From the NCBI RefSeq assembly GCF_020829665.1, contig NZ_JAIVFT010000007.1, positions 1 to 64,000 on the forward strand: a stretch of 64,000 nucleotides of DNA, written 5' to 3'. Shown piece by piece: positions 43,733 to 53,500 of this stretch; position 1 is the first letter of the stretch; the number at the start of each line of letters is the position of its first letter. The notes under the pieces were generated by a model. The model saw nothing but the letters and a program-made list of their open reading frames with translations. It was not told where the DNA came from and made no database searches. Both the position numbers and the translations under genes were made by a program. The stretch is from Nostoc sp. CHAB 5824 (lineage in GTDB: Bacteria > Cyanobacteriota > Cyanobacteriia > Cyanobacteriales > Nostocaceae).

Positions 43733-46700
43733 TTAAACAATAGCCGCCTCTGGAATCGCACCTTGCATTTTTCCGAAAGCATCAATCAAATTCTGCAATT
43801 GTTGATCTGCCTTAAAAACTCCTAACCCGCGCACTGTCACTTTACTAGGAGAATATACAAAGCGCGTCTTGAGATTTTCTGGTAAATTCGCTGCCAACAA
43901 ATTCCAAGCGGGTTCTTCCATTGGCGTTTCCAAAACTACATGCTGCTTGTTTTCTGGTTTAATGCGGCTAAAGCCAAGTTTTTTCGCTAACTGTTTGAGT
44001 TCCATGACTCGCAAAAGTTGATTTGCAGGGACTGGTAAACTACCATAGCGATCGCTCCACTCGGCTGCAATCTGTTTTAATTCTGATTTAGATTTAGCTG
44101 TGGCCACCGCCCGGTATGCACTCATCTTTTGATCCAAATCGGTAATATAATCTGCTGGGATAAATGCCGTCAGGTTAAGGTCAATCTGGGTATCCTCCAC
44201 TTGCGGAATTTCTTGTCCTCGGATTTCCCGAATTGCTTCTTCCAGCATTTCCATGTATAAATCAAAGCCGATGGCATCCATTTGACCGGATTGTTCCGCA
44301 CCTAGCAAGTTACCCACGCCTCTGATTTCCATATCGCGCATCGCTAGCTGATACCCAGAACCTAGCTGAGTAAATTCTTGAATTGCTCGTAATCGTTGCC
44401 GTGCCGCATCAGATAATGCCCGTTGTTTCGGATAAAATAACCAAGCATGAGCTTGTATCCCTGCACGTCCCACACGACCGCGTAATTGATACAGTTGTGC
44501 TAAACCAAAGCGATGAGCATCTTCAATCAAAATTGTGTTGACTCGCGGAATATCTAAGCCAGATTCAATAATCGTTGTACAAACGAGGATGTCTGCATCG
44601 CCATTACTGAAGGTGAGCATGGTTGATTCTAACTCGCTTTCATCCATTTGACCGTGAGCGATCGCAAACCTAGCTCCCGGTATTACTTCTCGCAAATTGG
44701 CTGTTGTCTCTTCAATTCCATCTACTCGTGGAACTACATAGAATATTTGTCCACCTCTGTCTAATTCCTGACGAATTGCAGTGCGGATACTTTCGGAATT
44801 TATTGGTGATAAATGGGTTTTAATCGGTCGTCTGGTTGGGGGTGGTGTAGTAATCAAACTCATTTCCCGAATTCCCGACAAGGACATATACAAAGTCCGG
44901 GGAATGGGAGTGGCGGAGAGGGTAAGCACGTCCACTTGAGTTTTCAAGCTTTTAATTTTCTCTTTCTGGTTCACTCCAAATCGCTGTTCTTCATCTACCA
45001 CCAACAGTCCTAAATCTCGGAATGTCACGCCTTTACCTAAAAGTTGGTGTGTACCAACTACTACATCTAATTCACCCGTTGCCAATCGCTTTTGAATATC
45101 GCGGCGTTCTTCAGCAGAGCGAAAACGGTTGAGTAAACCGACATTTACGGGGTAAGGAGCAAAACGTTCTTTGAGTGTATGGTAATGCTGCTGTGTTAAA
45201 ATAGTCGTTGGCGCAAGGAGTGCCACTTGTTTACCGGCGGTGACTGCTTTAAAAACAGCACGAATCGCCACTTCCGTCTTTCCGAAACCGACATCGCCAC
45301 AAACTAAGCGATCCATTGGGCGATCGCTTTCCATGTCGCGTTTTACATCTTGTACAGCTTTGAGTTGATCCGTCGTGGGTTGGTAGGGGAAAGAATCTTC
45401 CAATTCCTCCTGCCAAGGCATATCACCTGGGAAGCTAAAACCTTGTTGTTGCGATCGCGCTGCATACAATCTCAACAAGTCCACTGCCAATTTTTTGATC
45501 GCTTTGCGGACTTTATTCTTGGTATTTTCCCAAGCTTTACCGGTCATTCTGTTGAGTTCCGGTGCTTTATCACCTGCGGCGCGGAACCGGGATAAAGCAC
45601 CTACTTGATCAGCTGCGACTCTGAGTAATCCGTCAGCATATTGCACCACTAAATAATCACGGGTTTCGTTATTAATCGTCAAACTTTCCAGCTTGACAAA
45701 TTTACCCACACCATGATTTCGGTGAACTACATAATCGCCTGGACGCAGCTTATTAGGATCAACTTGTTTAGAAGTAGCTTTGTGGCGTTTGCGGATATAG
45801 CCGGGAGTTGCCAAAGAATGCTGCCCAAAAAATTCCCGATCTGTAACGATTACCAATCGGTACGTAGGCAGAATAAAACCTTCTAATTCCGCAAGACCAG
45901 AATATTTTAGGGCTATGGGAGTATGGTTGATTTGGAGCTTATCTATCGCTTGGTAGTCGCGGGGATTTGGGATAAACTGAGCCGGACAGTCATGTTCTTG
46001 CAATAAAGAGACAGAACGCGAAGGTTGAGCAGAAAGCAGCCAGATAGAGAAATTGCGATCGCGTTCTTGGCGGATGGTTTCAGCTAGTTTAGCAAACTGG
46101 TGCGGCGTGACTGGAACAGGTCGGCTAGCAAGATTAATCCCATCATTTTCCTCTGACAGTTCCGATAAATATAATGTTTTAAATTTTGCAACATCAGCCA
46201 GACACTCATCAAACGACCGATGAATTTTCGGGAGGTTTAATTCTTCCCCAGTCCCCTGTCTCCATTGTTCTTGGGCATTTTCTACCCAGCGATCGCTATG
46301 AGCATGACACTGTTCTGGTTCATCAATAGCAATCAGGGTGTTTTCTGACAAGTAGTTTAGCAGAGATGTCGGTTGCTCGAAAGCCAACCCCAAAAAGCGG
46401 CGACTACCCTCCAAGAGTGATGAGTTCCCAGTGCTAAGTTCTGAGCCAGAATTTAACTCAGCACTCAGCACTGAGAACTCAGGACTATTTTTTAGTGCCT
46501 CCATGACGATGGGAGCAAAGCTAGTGGGGGTAAGAATTAACTGATCAACTTTGTCGAGAGCGGAACGTTGAGTTGCTGGGTCAAATTCCCGTATTTGCTC
46601 GATTTCATCGCCAAACCATTCCAGCCGGACTGGAAACTCAGATGAAACTGGGAACACATCAACAATATCGCCCCGTCGGCTCCACTGCCCTTCTGTTTCC

Positions 46701-47305
46701 ACCAAAGGTACTCGTTCGTACCCCAAAATAGTTATTTTCTCACTGAAGCTATTTAGGTCTAATTCCATCCCCCGCTTCAAGGTAAGACAAAATTGTTGAA
46801 AAGCTTCTGGTGGCGGTAAGTGAGGTTGTAGCGCCCCTTGAGTAGCCACAATTGCTAAATTTGTCATTTGTCCTACCCTGCGGGAAGCCGCTGACGCGTC
46901 TATGTCATTTGTCATTTGTCCTTGGTTTGTCTCTAATGACAACTGACTAATGACTAATGACTCTTGATTTTTGAGCAAATCTGCCAATACCTGCATTTGC
47001 CCCCAACTCATCTCAGTTTCCGGGTCAAAAGGTTCGTAGGGAGAAGCCTCGGAGGTAGGGTAAAAATGTACTGTTTGCCACCCCATTGCCTCCAGTTGTG
47101 CGTAAACGCGTCCAGCTTCTTCCAGAGTGGCACAAACCACAAACAAATTCTTGCCCTGAGACTGCGCCAATGCCGAAGCCACCAAACCCTTGGGTAGTCG
47201 AGGAATGCCATTTAACCGCAATTCTTGTTGTCGGTTTAGCTTAGAAATAAATTCAGTGGTGAGCGGCGATCGCGCTAAGGCACGCACAATAGAAGAAAAT
47301 GACAT
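43733..47305 (-). CDS. mfd: Transcription-repair coupling factor Mfd
   Basis: Mfd removes stalled RNA polymerase and recruits UvrA to lesions. The protein is 1190 residues. The N-terminal UvrB-like module is at about 1-350. The CarD/RNA-polymerase-interacting domain is at about 520-590 ([20 protein letters not shown]). The SF2 translocase carries Walker [30 protein letters not shown] and [10 protein letters not shown], and the C-terminal TRCF domain closes the protein. It is longer than E. coli Mfd (1148 residues), partly because two dispersed repeats encode in-frame segments at residues about 112-149 and 270-298. Its 3' end is partly duplicated at 39611-39925. Confidence 0.97.
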   Translation of the reverse strand: MSFSSIVRALARSPLTTEFISKLNRQQELRLNGIPRLPKGLVASALAQSQGKNLFVVCATLEEAGRVYAQLEAMGWQTVHFYPTSEASPYEPFDPETEMSWGQMQVLADLLKNQESLVISQLSLETNQGQMTNDIDASAASRRVGQMTNLAIVATQGALQPHLPPPEAFQQFCLTLKRGMELDLNSFSEKITILGYERVPLVETEGQWSRRGDIVDVFPVSSEFPVRLEWFGDEIEQIREFDPATQRSALDKVDQLILTPTSFAPIVMEALKNSPEFSVLSAELNSGSELSTGNSSLLEGSRRFLGLAFEQPTSLLNYLSENTLIAIDEPEQCHAHSDRWVENAQEQWRQGTGEELNLPKIHRSFDECLADVAKFKTLYLSELSEENDGINLASRPVPVTPHQFAKLAETIRQERDRNFSIWLLSAQPSRSVSLLQEHDCPAQFIPNPRDYQAIDKLQINHTPIALKYSGLAELEGFILPTYRLVIVTDREFFGQHSLATPGYIRKRHKATSKQVDPNKLRPGDYVVHRNHGVGKFVKLESLTINNETRDYLVVQYADGLLRVAADQVGALSRFRAAGDKAPELNRMTGKAWENTKNKVRKAIKKLAVDLLRLYAARSQQQGFSFPGDMPWQEELEDSFPYQPTTDQLKAVQDVKRDMESDRPMDRLVCGDVGFGKTEVAIRAVFKAVTAGKQVALLAPTTILTQQHYHTLKERFAPYPVNVGLLNRFRSAEERRDIQKRLATGELDVVVGTHQLLGKGVTFRDLGLLVVDEEQRFGVNQKEKIKSLKTQVDVLTLSATPIPRTLYMSLSGIREMSLITTPPPTRRPIKTHLSPINSESIRTAIRQELDRGGQIFYVVPRVDGIEETTANLREVIPGARFAIAHGQMDESELESTMLTFSNGDADILVCTTIIESGLDIPRVNTILIEDAHRFGLAQLYQLRGRVGRAGIQAHAWLFYPKQRALSDAARQRLRAIQEFTQLGSGYQLAMRDMEIRGVGNLLGAEQSGQMDAIGFDLYMEMLEEAIREIRGQEIPQVEDTQIDLNLTAFIPADYITDLDQKMSAYRAVATAKSKSELKQIAAEWSDRYGSLPVPANQLLRVMELKQLAKKLGFSRIKPENKQHVVLETPMEEPAWNLLAANLPENLKTRFVYSPSKVTVRGLGVFKADQQLQNLIDAFGKMQGAIPEAAIV
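46417..46492 (-). repeat. Intrusive 'gtgctgagt' repeat within mfd
   Basis: The block agttcccagtgctaagttct, gagccagaatttaactcagc, then actcagcactgagaactca is a dispersed Nostoc-type repeat normally found between genes. It is in frame in mfd and encodes [20 protein letters not shown]. Confidence 0.75.
46862..46970 (-). repeat. Intrusive heptamer/palindrome repeat within mfd
   Basis: Tandem tgtcattt/taatgac heptamers flank a gcgggaagccgctgacgcgt palindrome. The whole block is in frame and encodes about 37 residues (including [20 protein letters not shown]) that look unlike the rest of Mfd. Similar heptamers are intergenic elsewhere in the window (34241-34291, 4421-4438). Confidence 0.8.
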
Positions 47306-47380
47306 AAGTACTACTAGCGGTGGGAGTCTTTGTGGGTCAGAAATTCTTGAGGCGGTTTATGTCAACTATTTTAAAAGGTT

Positions 47381-47421
47381 GACGCTTGACGGTTAACAGT
47401 CAACAGTCAACAGTCAACGCG
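47381..47421. repeat. Heptamer tandem repeat (CAGTCAA type) upstream of mfd
   Basis: Three cagtcaa copies follow cttgacggttaa, almost the same sequence as the repeat at 46-93. It lies in the 222-base divergent region between mfd and the CNNM/CorC gene. Confidence 0.85.
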
Positions 47422-47527
47422 AAAATAACTACTACTTTATGTACAGTCAAAGCATTTATAGAAGCACCTTTAATACTAGATACTAGGTATTGAGCTACGT
47501 TCGCTCTGATAAGCGGCAATTTTAAAC

Positions 47528-48856
47528 ATGTCCTCCATCACTTTTGAAATTTTAATCATTTTGGTGCTAATTATTGCCAACGGTGTATTTTCTATGTCTG
47601 AGATGGCGATTGTCTCAGCCCGGAAAGTTAGGCTACAGCAGCTTGCCAATCAAGGAGATGCCAAGGCAAAGGCAGCATTGAAACTAGCTGAGTCTCCAAA
47701 TCATTTTCTGTCAACCGTCCAAGTGGGTATTTCCCTGATTGGTATTCTGACTGGTGCTTTTGGAGGAGCAACAATTGCTAACCGACTGGCAGTCTATGTA
47801 AAACTTGTCCCCTTGTTAGCACCTTATAGTGAACCACTATCTTTCGGAATAGTGGTTTTGCTTATTACCTATTTGTCACTCATTGTTGGCGAATTGGTAC
47901 CGAAGCGTTTGGCATTAAACAACCCAGAAAGGATTGCATCAATTGTAGCTATTCCGATGCAAGCCTTATCGGCGATCGCTTCCCCAATGGTGTTTCTCTT
48001 AAGCGCTTCTACAGACTTAATCCTGCGATTACTGGGAATTACAGCTTCTACTGAGCCGCAAGTCACCGAAGAAGAAATTAAAATCTTAATTGAGCAAGGC
48101 ACTGAAGCGGGAACCTTTGAGGAAGCCGAACAGGATATGGTGGAGCGAGTCTTTCGTTTAGGCGATCGCCCTGTCAGCTATTTAATGACTCCTCGTCCAG
48201 ATATTGTTTGGCTAGACTTAGACGACTCTCCCGAAGAAAATCGCCAAAAAATGGTTGATAGTGCCTATTCTCGGTATCCAGTGTGTCAGGGGGGACTTGA
48301 CAATGTGCTTGGTGTTATGCCTGTTACCGACTTATTAGCGAGGAGTTTCCGAGGAGAAGCGCTGGACTTGACAGTAGGATTGCGACAGCCAGTATTCGTA
48401 CCAGAAAGCACTCGTGGTTTGAAAGTTTTGGAATTGTTCAAGCAAACCATCACTCACATGGCGCTAGTAGTTGATGAATATGGCGTGATTCAAGGATTAG
48501 TCACTCTCAACGACATCATGAGCGAAATCGTGGGTGATGTTCCTTCAACAGATGGGCAGGATCAACCCCAAGCCGTGCAACGCGAAGATGGTTCCTGGCT
48601 TTTGGATGGGATGTTGCCTGTAGAGGAGTTTTTGGAACTTTTCGGTATGGAAGAGTGGGAATCCGAGGAACGCGGCAGCTATCAAACCTTAGGCGGTTTT
48701 GTGATCACCCATTTAGGCCGTATTCCTGCCGCAGCAGATCATTTTGAATGGCAAAGTATGCGAATTGAAGTGATGGATATGGATGGCAACCGCGTTGATA
48801 AGGTGCTAGTCATACCAAAGGGAAGTAAATCACCCGATACGGCAAAATCTGACTAG
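47528..48856 (+). CDS. CNNM/CorC (HlyC/CorC) family membrane protein
   Basis: The protein is 442 residues. A DUF21/CNNM transmembrane domain (residues about 1-200) has four hydrophobic segments, including ILIILVLIIANGVFSMSEMA with the conserved xNGxFSxxEMA motif, and SFGIVVLLITYLSLIVGELV. A CBS pair follows (about 215-345, DRPVSYLMTPRPDIVWLDLD and THMALVVDEYGVIQGLVTL), then a CorC_HlyC domain (about 360-435, DGMLPVEEFLELFG). The family moves or senses magnesium or other divalent ions; older 'hemolysin' labels are not functional evidence. Confidence 0.93.
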   Translation: MSSITFEILIILVLIIANGVFSMSEMAIVSARKVRLQQLANQGDAKAKAALKLAESPNHFLSTVQVGISLIGILTGAFGGATIANRLAVYVKLVPLLAPYSEPLSFGIVVLLITYLSLIVGELVPKRLALNNPERIASIVAIPMQALSAIASPMVFLLSASTDLILRLLGITASTEPQVTEEEIKILIEQGTEAGTFEEAEQDMVERVFRLGDRPVSYLMTPRPDIVWLDLDDSPEENRQKMVDSAYSRYPVCQGGLDNVLGVMPVTDLLARSFRGEALDLTVGLRQPVFVPESTRGLKVLELFKQTITHMALVVDEYGVIQGLVTLNDIMSEIVGDVPSTDGQDQPQAVQREDGSWLLDGMLPVEEFLELFGMEEWESEERGSYQTLGGFVITHLGRIPAAADHFEWQSMRIEVMDMDGNRVDKVLVIPKGSKSPDTAKSD

Positions 48857-48932
48857 TAATGGTTGGGAGCATTGGGAATTGGGGAGTTAGGAGTTAGTTT
48901 TACCCAACTCCATGCCCCATTCTGACAATTTG

Positions 48933-50114
48933 TCAAGTCTTAGATAGACGTTTGACAGCCTTACCTGTCAACATTTGATGCGCTTGTGCCAAAAGTTGGG
49001 GGATTTTATCGGCGTAGGGACTACGGGCGAGACATTGCCGCAAGTTTAATTCGTCTAGCCGATCAGCTTTGTTGCCAGGAAACCAATGGCTGGCATTGCC
49101 AAGCAGGTTGTAGCGCATTTTGGCATAGTCTAACAGGTCGTAGGCGATCGCTAGATTCCGCAACCACAAAATCACCCGAATATTTACCTCACCAGGGGTT
49201 TCCTCGAAGGTTGGTAGATTTGTCTGCCAGGATTTTACCCAATCTTCCCCCAAAGCAGCGATCGCTTCTTCTTCCAACCTTGCTAAAATTGGCGGCAAAA
49301 TTTCTGATGCCCGATTTACTAATTCTAAAGTCTTCAGGTGTTCATCAAAATCTTCTGGTTTTGCTGCTCCCAAACTCAGGGTATGCACCTCTTGATGACT
49401 CAAACAAAACAAATCATTAAAGACCATTGGACTCAAAGGGGCGCAAAGATTTACTAATTTTTCTGGGGGTTTATACAACAAACCTCCTTTATCAGATGGG
49501 CTAATAATAAATACCCCCATATCGTGGCGTTTAGCTGCTTCAATTGCCGCCCAATTCCATTGATTAATGTAATACCAGTGCAGGTTCACATAATCAAATT
49601 GATTGGTATTAATTGTCTGCACAATCATATCTGTTGATCCGTGTGTGGAAAAGCCAATAAATCTAACTTTTCCCTCTGCTTGCAACTGCTGCGCTACTTC
49701 CAAACAGCCACCGAGGCGGATGCTGTAGTCTAATGACTCAGGATGATTTATGCCGTGCAACCCTAAAAGGTCAACATAATCTAGCTGGAGATTTTGTAAT
49801 GATTGTTCAAATGCCTCACGGAATTCTTTCGCATCTGCCTTTGGGGTGACTTTAGTTTGAACAATCAACTTTTCGCGGGGAAATTTAGGTAGAACTCTTC
49901 CCAATTGCATTTCGGAAGTGCCATAACCACGAGCAGTTTCAATATGATTAATCCCAACCTCAACTGCTCTTTTAATAGTTGCTTCGAGATTCGCTTGGTT
50001 ATTAGCAGGAATTTCATTATTGGGAACATCTTCCCATTTGAACTGATATCTCATGCCACCGCAGGAAAACACTGGCATCTGTAATTCTGTGCGTCCAAAT
50101 CGTCTATATAGCAT
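48933..50114 (-). CDS. Aldo/keto reductase with C-terminal extension
   Basis: The protein is 393 residues. The N-terminal 300 form an aldo/keto-reductase barrel. The tetrad reads Glu59 (where Asp is usual, NHIETARGYG), Tyr64, Lys88 (VQTKVTPK) and His120 (LLGLHGIN). The last 100 residues (VILWLRNLAIAYDLLDYAKM, ASHWFPGNKADRLDELNL) match the helical domain that, in related enzymes, follows a Cys-rich ferredoxin-like 4Fe-4S segment. Here that segment (TFEETPGEVNI) contains no cysteines, so an iron-sulfur cluster is not expected. The substrate is unknown. It is a single gene. Confidence 0.87.
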   Translation of the reverse strand: MLYRRFGRTELQMPVFSCGGMRYQFKWEDVPNNEIPANNQANLEATIKRAVEVGINHIETARGYGTSEMQLGRVLPKFPREKLIVQTKVTPKADAKEFREAFEQSLQNLQLDYVDLLGLHGINHPESLDYSIRLGGCLEVAQQLQAEGKVRFIGFSTHGSTDMIVQTINTNQFDYVNLHWYYINQWNWAAIEAAKRHDMGVFIISPSDKGGLLYKPPEKLVNLCAPLSPMVFNDLFCLSHQEVHTLSLGAAKPEDFDEHLKTLELVNRASEILPPILARLEEEAIAALGEDWVKSWQTNLPTFEETPGEVNIRVILWLRNLAIAYDLLDYAKMRYNLLGNASHWFPGNKADRLDELNLRQCLARSPYADKIPQLLAQAHQMLTGKAVKRLSKT

Positions 50115-50507
50115 CAGTAAATCGTGGATTGCTTACCAACTTAAAATGTAAAAACAACAGCCATTCAAGTCTACAGCGCCACAATAATTAAGGACTTCCA
50201 AAAAATAAATTATTCAGTAGAGTAAAGTTAACGCCATCACCGCCTACAGATAACAGGTGCGTTATGTTGTCGCTCTAACACACCCGCGTGTTAAGGCTAA
50301 AACAATGCATTAGATGTAGGTTGGGTTTCGCGTTGCTCAACCCAACATTGATCGGAGTGTTGAGTTTCGTTCCTCAACTCAACCTAAAAATTTTTTTGCA
50401 ACAATTTAGTCTTTCCACGCCACTACGACCTATTGGTTGGAATATTTTTTTGGATCTTTCAATCAAAAATTGGTTGACTTTTTTTGCTAAGGTAGCGGGT
50501 TGTCAGA
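50115..50507. other. Intergenic region with 'ggttgggtt' hairpin repeats
   Basis: There are 393 bases between the aldo/keto reductase (which starts at 50114 and reads leftward) and the end of the NRPS gene. Around 50318-50384 two related hairpins lie side by side (ttgggttt / gctcaacccaa and gttgagtt / cctcaactcaac), a dispersed repeat type. No gene is seen. Confidence 0.6.
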
Positions 50508-53500
50508 TTAATTCTTTGGAGACTGCGCCTGGATTAAGCAATTTCTTAATGTTTCGGCTAACACCTGTACATACGGTTCATTAAGTACGCCAAGGTGAGA
50601 TCCGGGAACGTAATAGATATCTAATCCTCCAGCAGCTACTTCGCCCCAGCCGAATTGAGGGTCGTATTGTGTGCCTATAGCTTCGTCCCGACTTTGATCC
50701 TCTGTTCGCAAAAGAACAGCTCGACCAGGGTAAACTGGGAAAATATATTCACTAACAGCTTGAGTGTTAGCATCTATAATTTTTAAATGCTTGTCACTTA
50801 GAGGTATATCTAGTGCTACTTCTAAGTAACGGTTATATGTATTTTGGAGATGAGATTTACGCCAATAACTCCATCTCACAACTCTTTGCCAAAAGTAGCC
50901 TGCCCCTTGTTGAACAATATTATTTAAATGCAAAAAAACTCGCTTGAGAAATGATGCCCGCCAGCTATAACCTGGACGACAACTATCAAGCACAACTAGA
51001 ATACCAACTTGTTCGCCTTGCTCTCGGAGTTGCCGAGCCATCTCGAAAGCAACTACACCCCCAAAAGAATAACCTCCCAAAAAATAAGGGCCATTGGGCT
51101 GAAGGGTCTGGATTTCTTGGATGTAGTGAGTTGCCATGTCTTCAACCCGTGTATGGAAAGGATGTTTTCCATCTAGCCCTTGTGGTTGTAGTCCGTAGAA
51201 TGGTTGGTCTGAACCCAGATACAGGGCCAATTCACGGAAACACAAGACTTCTCCACCTAGTCCGTGAATACAGAAAAAAGGTGGCTTGGAACCATTGGGT
51301 TGAATTTCTACCAGGGATGACCAAGTACCTTTTGATTTGTCTAAGGTATCTACTAAAGCCTTGTTTTCTGCTAAATCTTCTGGGCAAATTATTTTGGCTA
51401 AAGCCTCTATAGTCCCTGACTGGAAGAGAATAGCAAGAGGCAGATTTTTTTTAAATGTTTTCTCAATTTGCCAAAACAGTTTTACTGCTAAGATGGAGTG
51501 TCCTCCTAGCTCAAAGAAGTTATCCTGAATGCTAATGGGCTGGACCCGTAAAGTTTGTTCCCAAATCTCTGTTAGCTGGCGTTCCACTTCATTGCGGGGA
51601 GCAACAAAGGTGGCTTCCAACTTTTGTCTTGATAAGTCGGGTGCAGGTAAGGCTCGGCGGTTTACCTTGCCGTTCGGGGTTAGAGGCATGGTGTCCAGCA
51701 AGACGAAAGCCGAAGGTAGCATGTACTGTGGGAGCTTTGTTAAAAGGAAGCTCCGTATGTCACTAATTGTACATGCCCGGTCTTGATTGGGGATAATGTA
51801 AGCCACTAAACGTTGATCTCCAGGGACATCTTCACGGGCAATTACTACAGTTTGCAGTACATCCGGGTGTTGGGCTAACACCGTCTCAATTTCCCCTAAC
51901 TCAATGCGTATCCCACGGATTTTAACTTGATGATCTCGGCGACCGAGAATTTCTAGAGAGCCATCTGGACGATAGCAACCGCGATCGCCTGTATAATAAA
52001 GCCAATCTTGTTCGTCATTCCGATAAAGGTTTTTGACAAACCGAGAACGGTTTTCCTGTTGAGCATTTATGTAACCCAAAGTCCGGAATGGCGTTCGTAT
52101 AACGATCTCACCTGGTTCACCAATGCCACAGAGTTGGTTATTTGGTGTTAAAACTAGTGCTTGAGTTTCAGGAAGCGGCAATCCTACTGGCTGTACCCCA
52201 GGTTTACACTCAACAGGTATTTTGTAATAACACTTCGCCAAAGTTGTCTCTGTCGGCCCATAGAGATTGACAATTTCACCTGATTCTGGAAAAGCATCGC
52301 GCCACCGATATACAAGTGTCTCTTTGAGAGGTTCTCCAGCAAAAAACAACCAGCGTAAGTTACGTAGATAGACTCCTGACGGCACATTGGCTAACCATGA
52401 TTGCGCCAACGAAGGAACTGTGTGCAGCACAGAAATTTGCTCATGTTCCAAATAATTCAGAATTTTAGTTGGGTCTAGGTTATCCCCTTCCTGTGGCAAA
52501 CACAGGGTTGCACCACTAGTCAAAGGTAAGAAGATATCTCTAAGGACTACATCAAAGGAAAGACCTGTTAATTGGGCAACCCGGTCTTGCTGACCAATTT
52601 CAAATGTCTGCCTCTGCCAGTTGAGAAAATGCGCCATTCCTTTGTGACATCCCAGCACTCCCTTGGGTACACCAGTGGTGCCAGAAGTAAAGAAAATGTA
52701 AGCTGGATCATTGGCAGTGATTTCAGGCAAATTGATTGCTTTACTGCTGTCCTGGGGTAAATAATTTATCGCTTCTCCTGTGTCTCGGTTCACACAGATG
52801 ATAATTAAAGATTGGTATATTTCTTTGTCTTCTGGACACTGGCCATTAATATATAATATGTACTTAGCTTTAGCTTCCTTTAACATGAGCAGGTGGCGAT
52901 CGCTGGGAAGTTTCGGATCAAGAGTCAATAGAACACCGCCACTTAAGAGTACAGCGTTCATACTCGCAATCAATCCAAAGCTTCGTGTCCCGAACACGGC
53001 TACAACATCTCTCCGTTCGAGTCCGTCGGATAATAAAACCTGTGCTAAAGCTTGAGCGCTTTTGCCCAATTTCCCATAGTTCCAAGTACGAGATCCTTGA
53101 CGGAGTGCCGAATGTTCTGGGGTGCGATTTACCCAAGAGGTAAACATTGTTGTGACCAATTCGTACCGAGGTTCTAGTAAAACCGCCCTTGGTTCTGGCA
53201 GCAAAGTTCGGGCTTCTGGTGTCACAAGAGAATACAAACTAATCTGGCTATCGGAAGCAGCAACAATTTGATTCAACAAATGATGGAATTGATGCAGCAT
53301 TTCCATCATCCGCTCTGAAGTAAACAGATCAGTGTTATAGACTAAATCAAGTTGGATTCCCTGATTTTTTTCTGTCACATACAAGGTTAAGTCGAACTTG
53401 GAAGCCGTTTCTAACATTAAGACTGGTTCTACCGCCACCCCAGGCAACTCCAGTTGGATATCCTTTAAGTTGAGCATATTAAACCACACTTGAAAAAGTG

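Noticed and set aside
47528..48856. Annotation of the CNNM/CorC protein as a hemolysin.
   Set aside because: The domain set (DUF21, CBS pair, CorC_HlyC) is that of a divalent-cation transport or sensing family; there is no sign of a pore-forming toxin.
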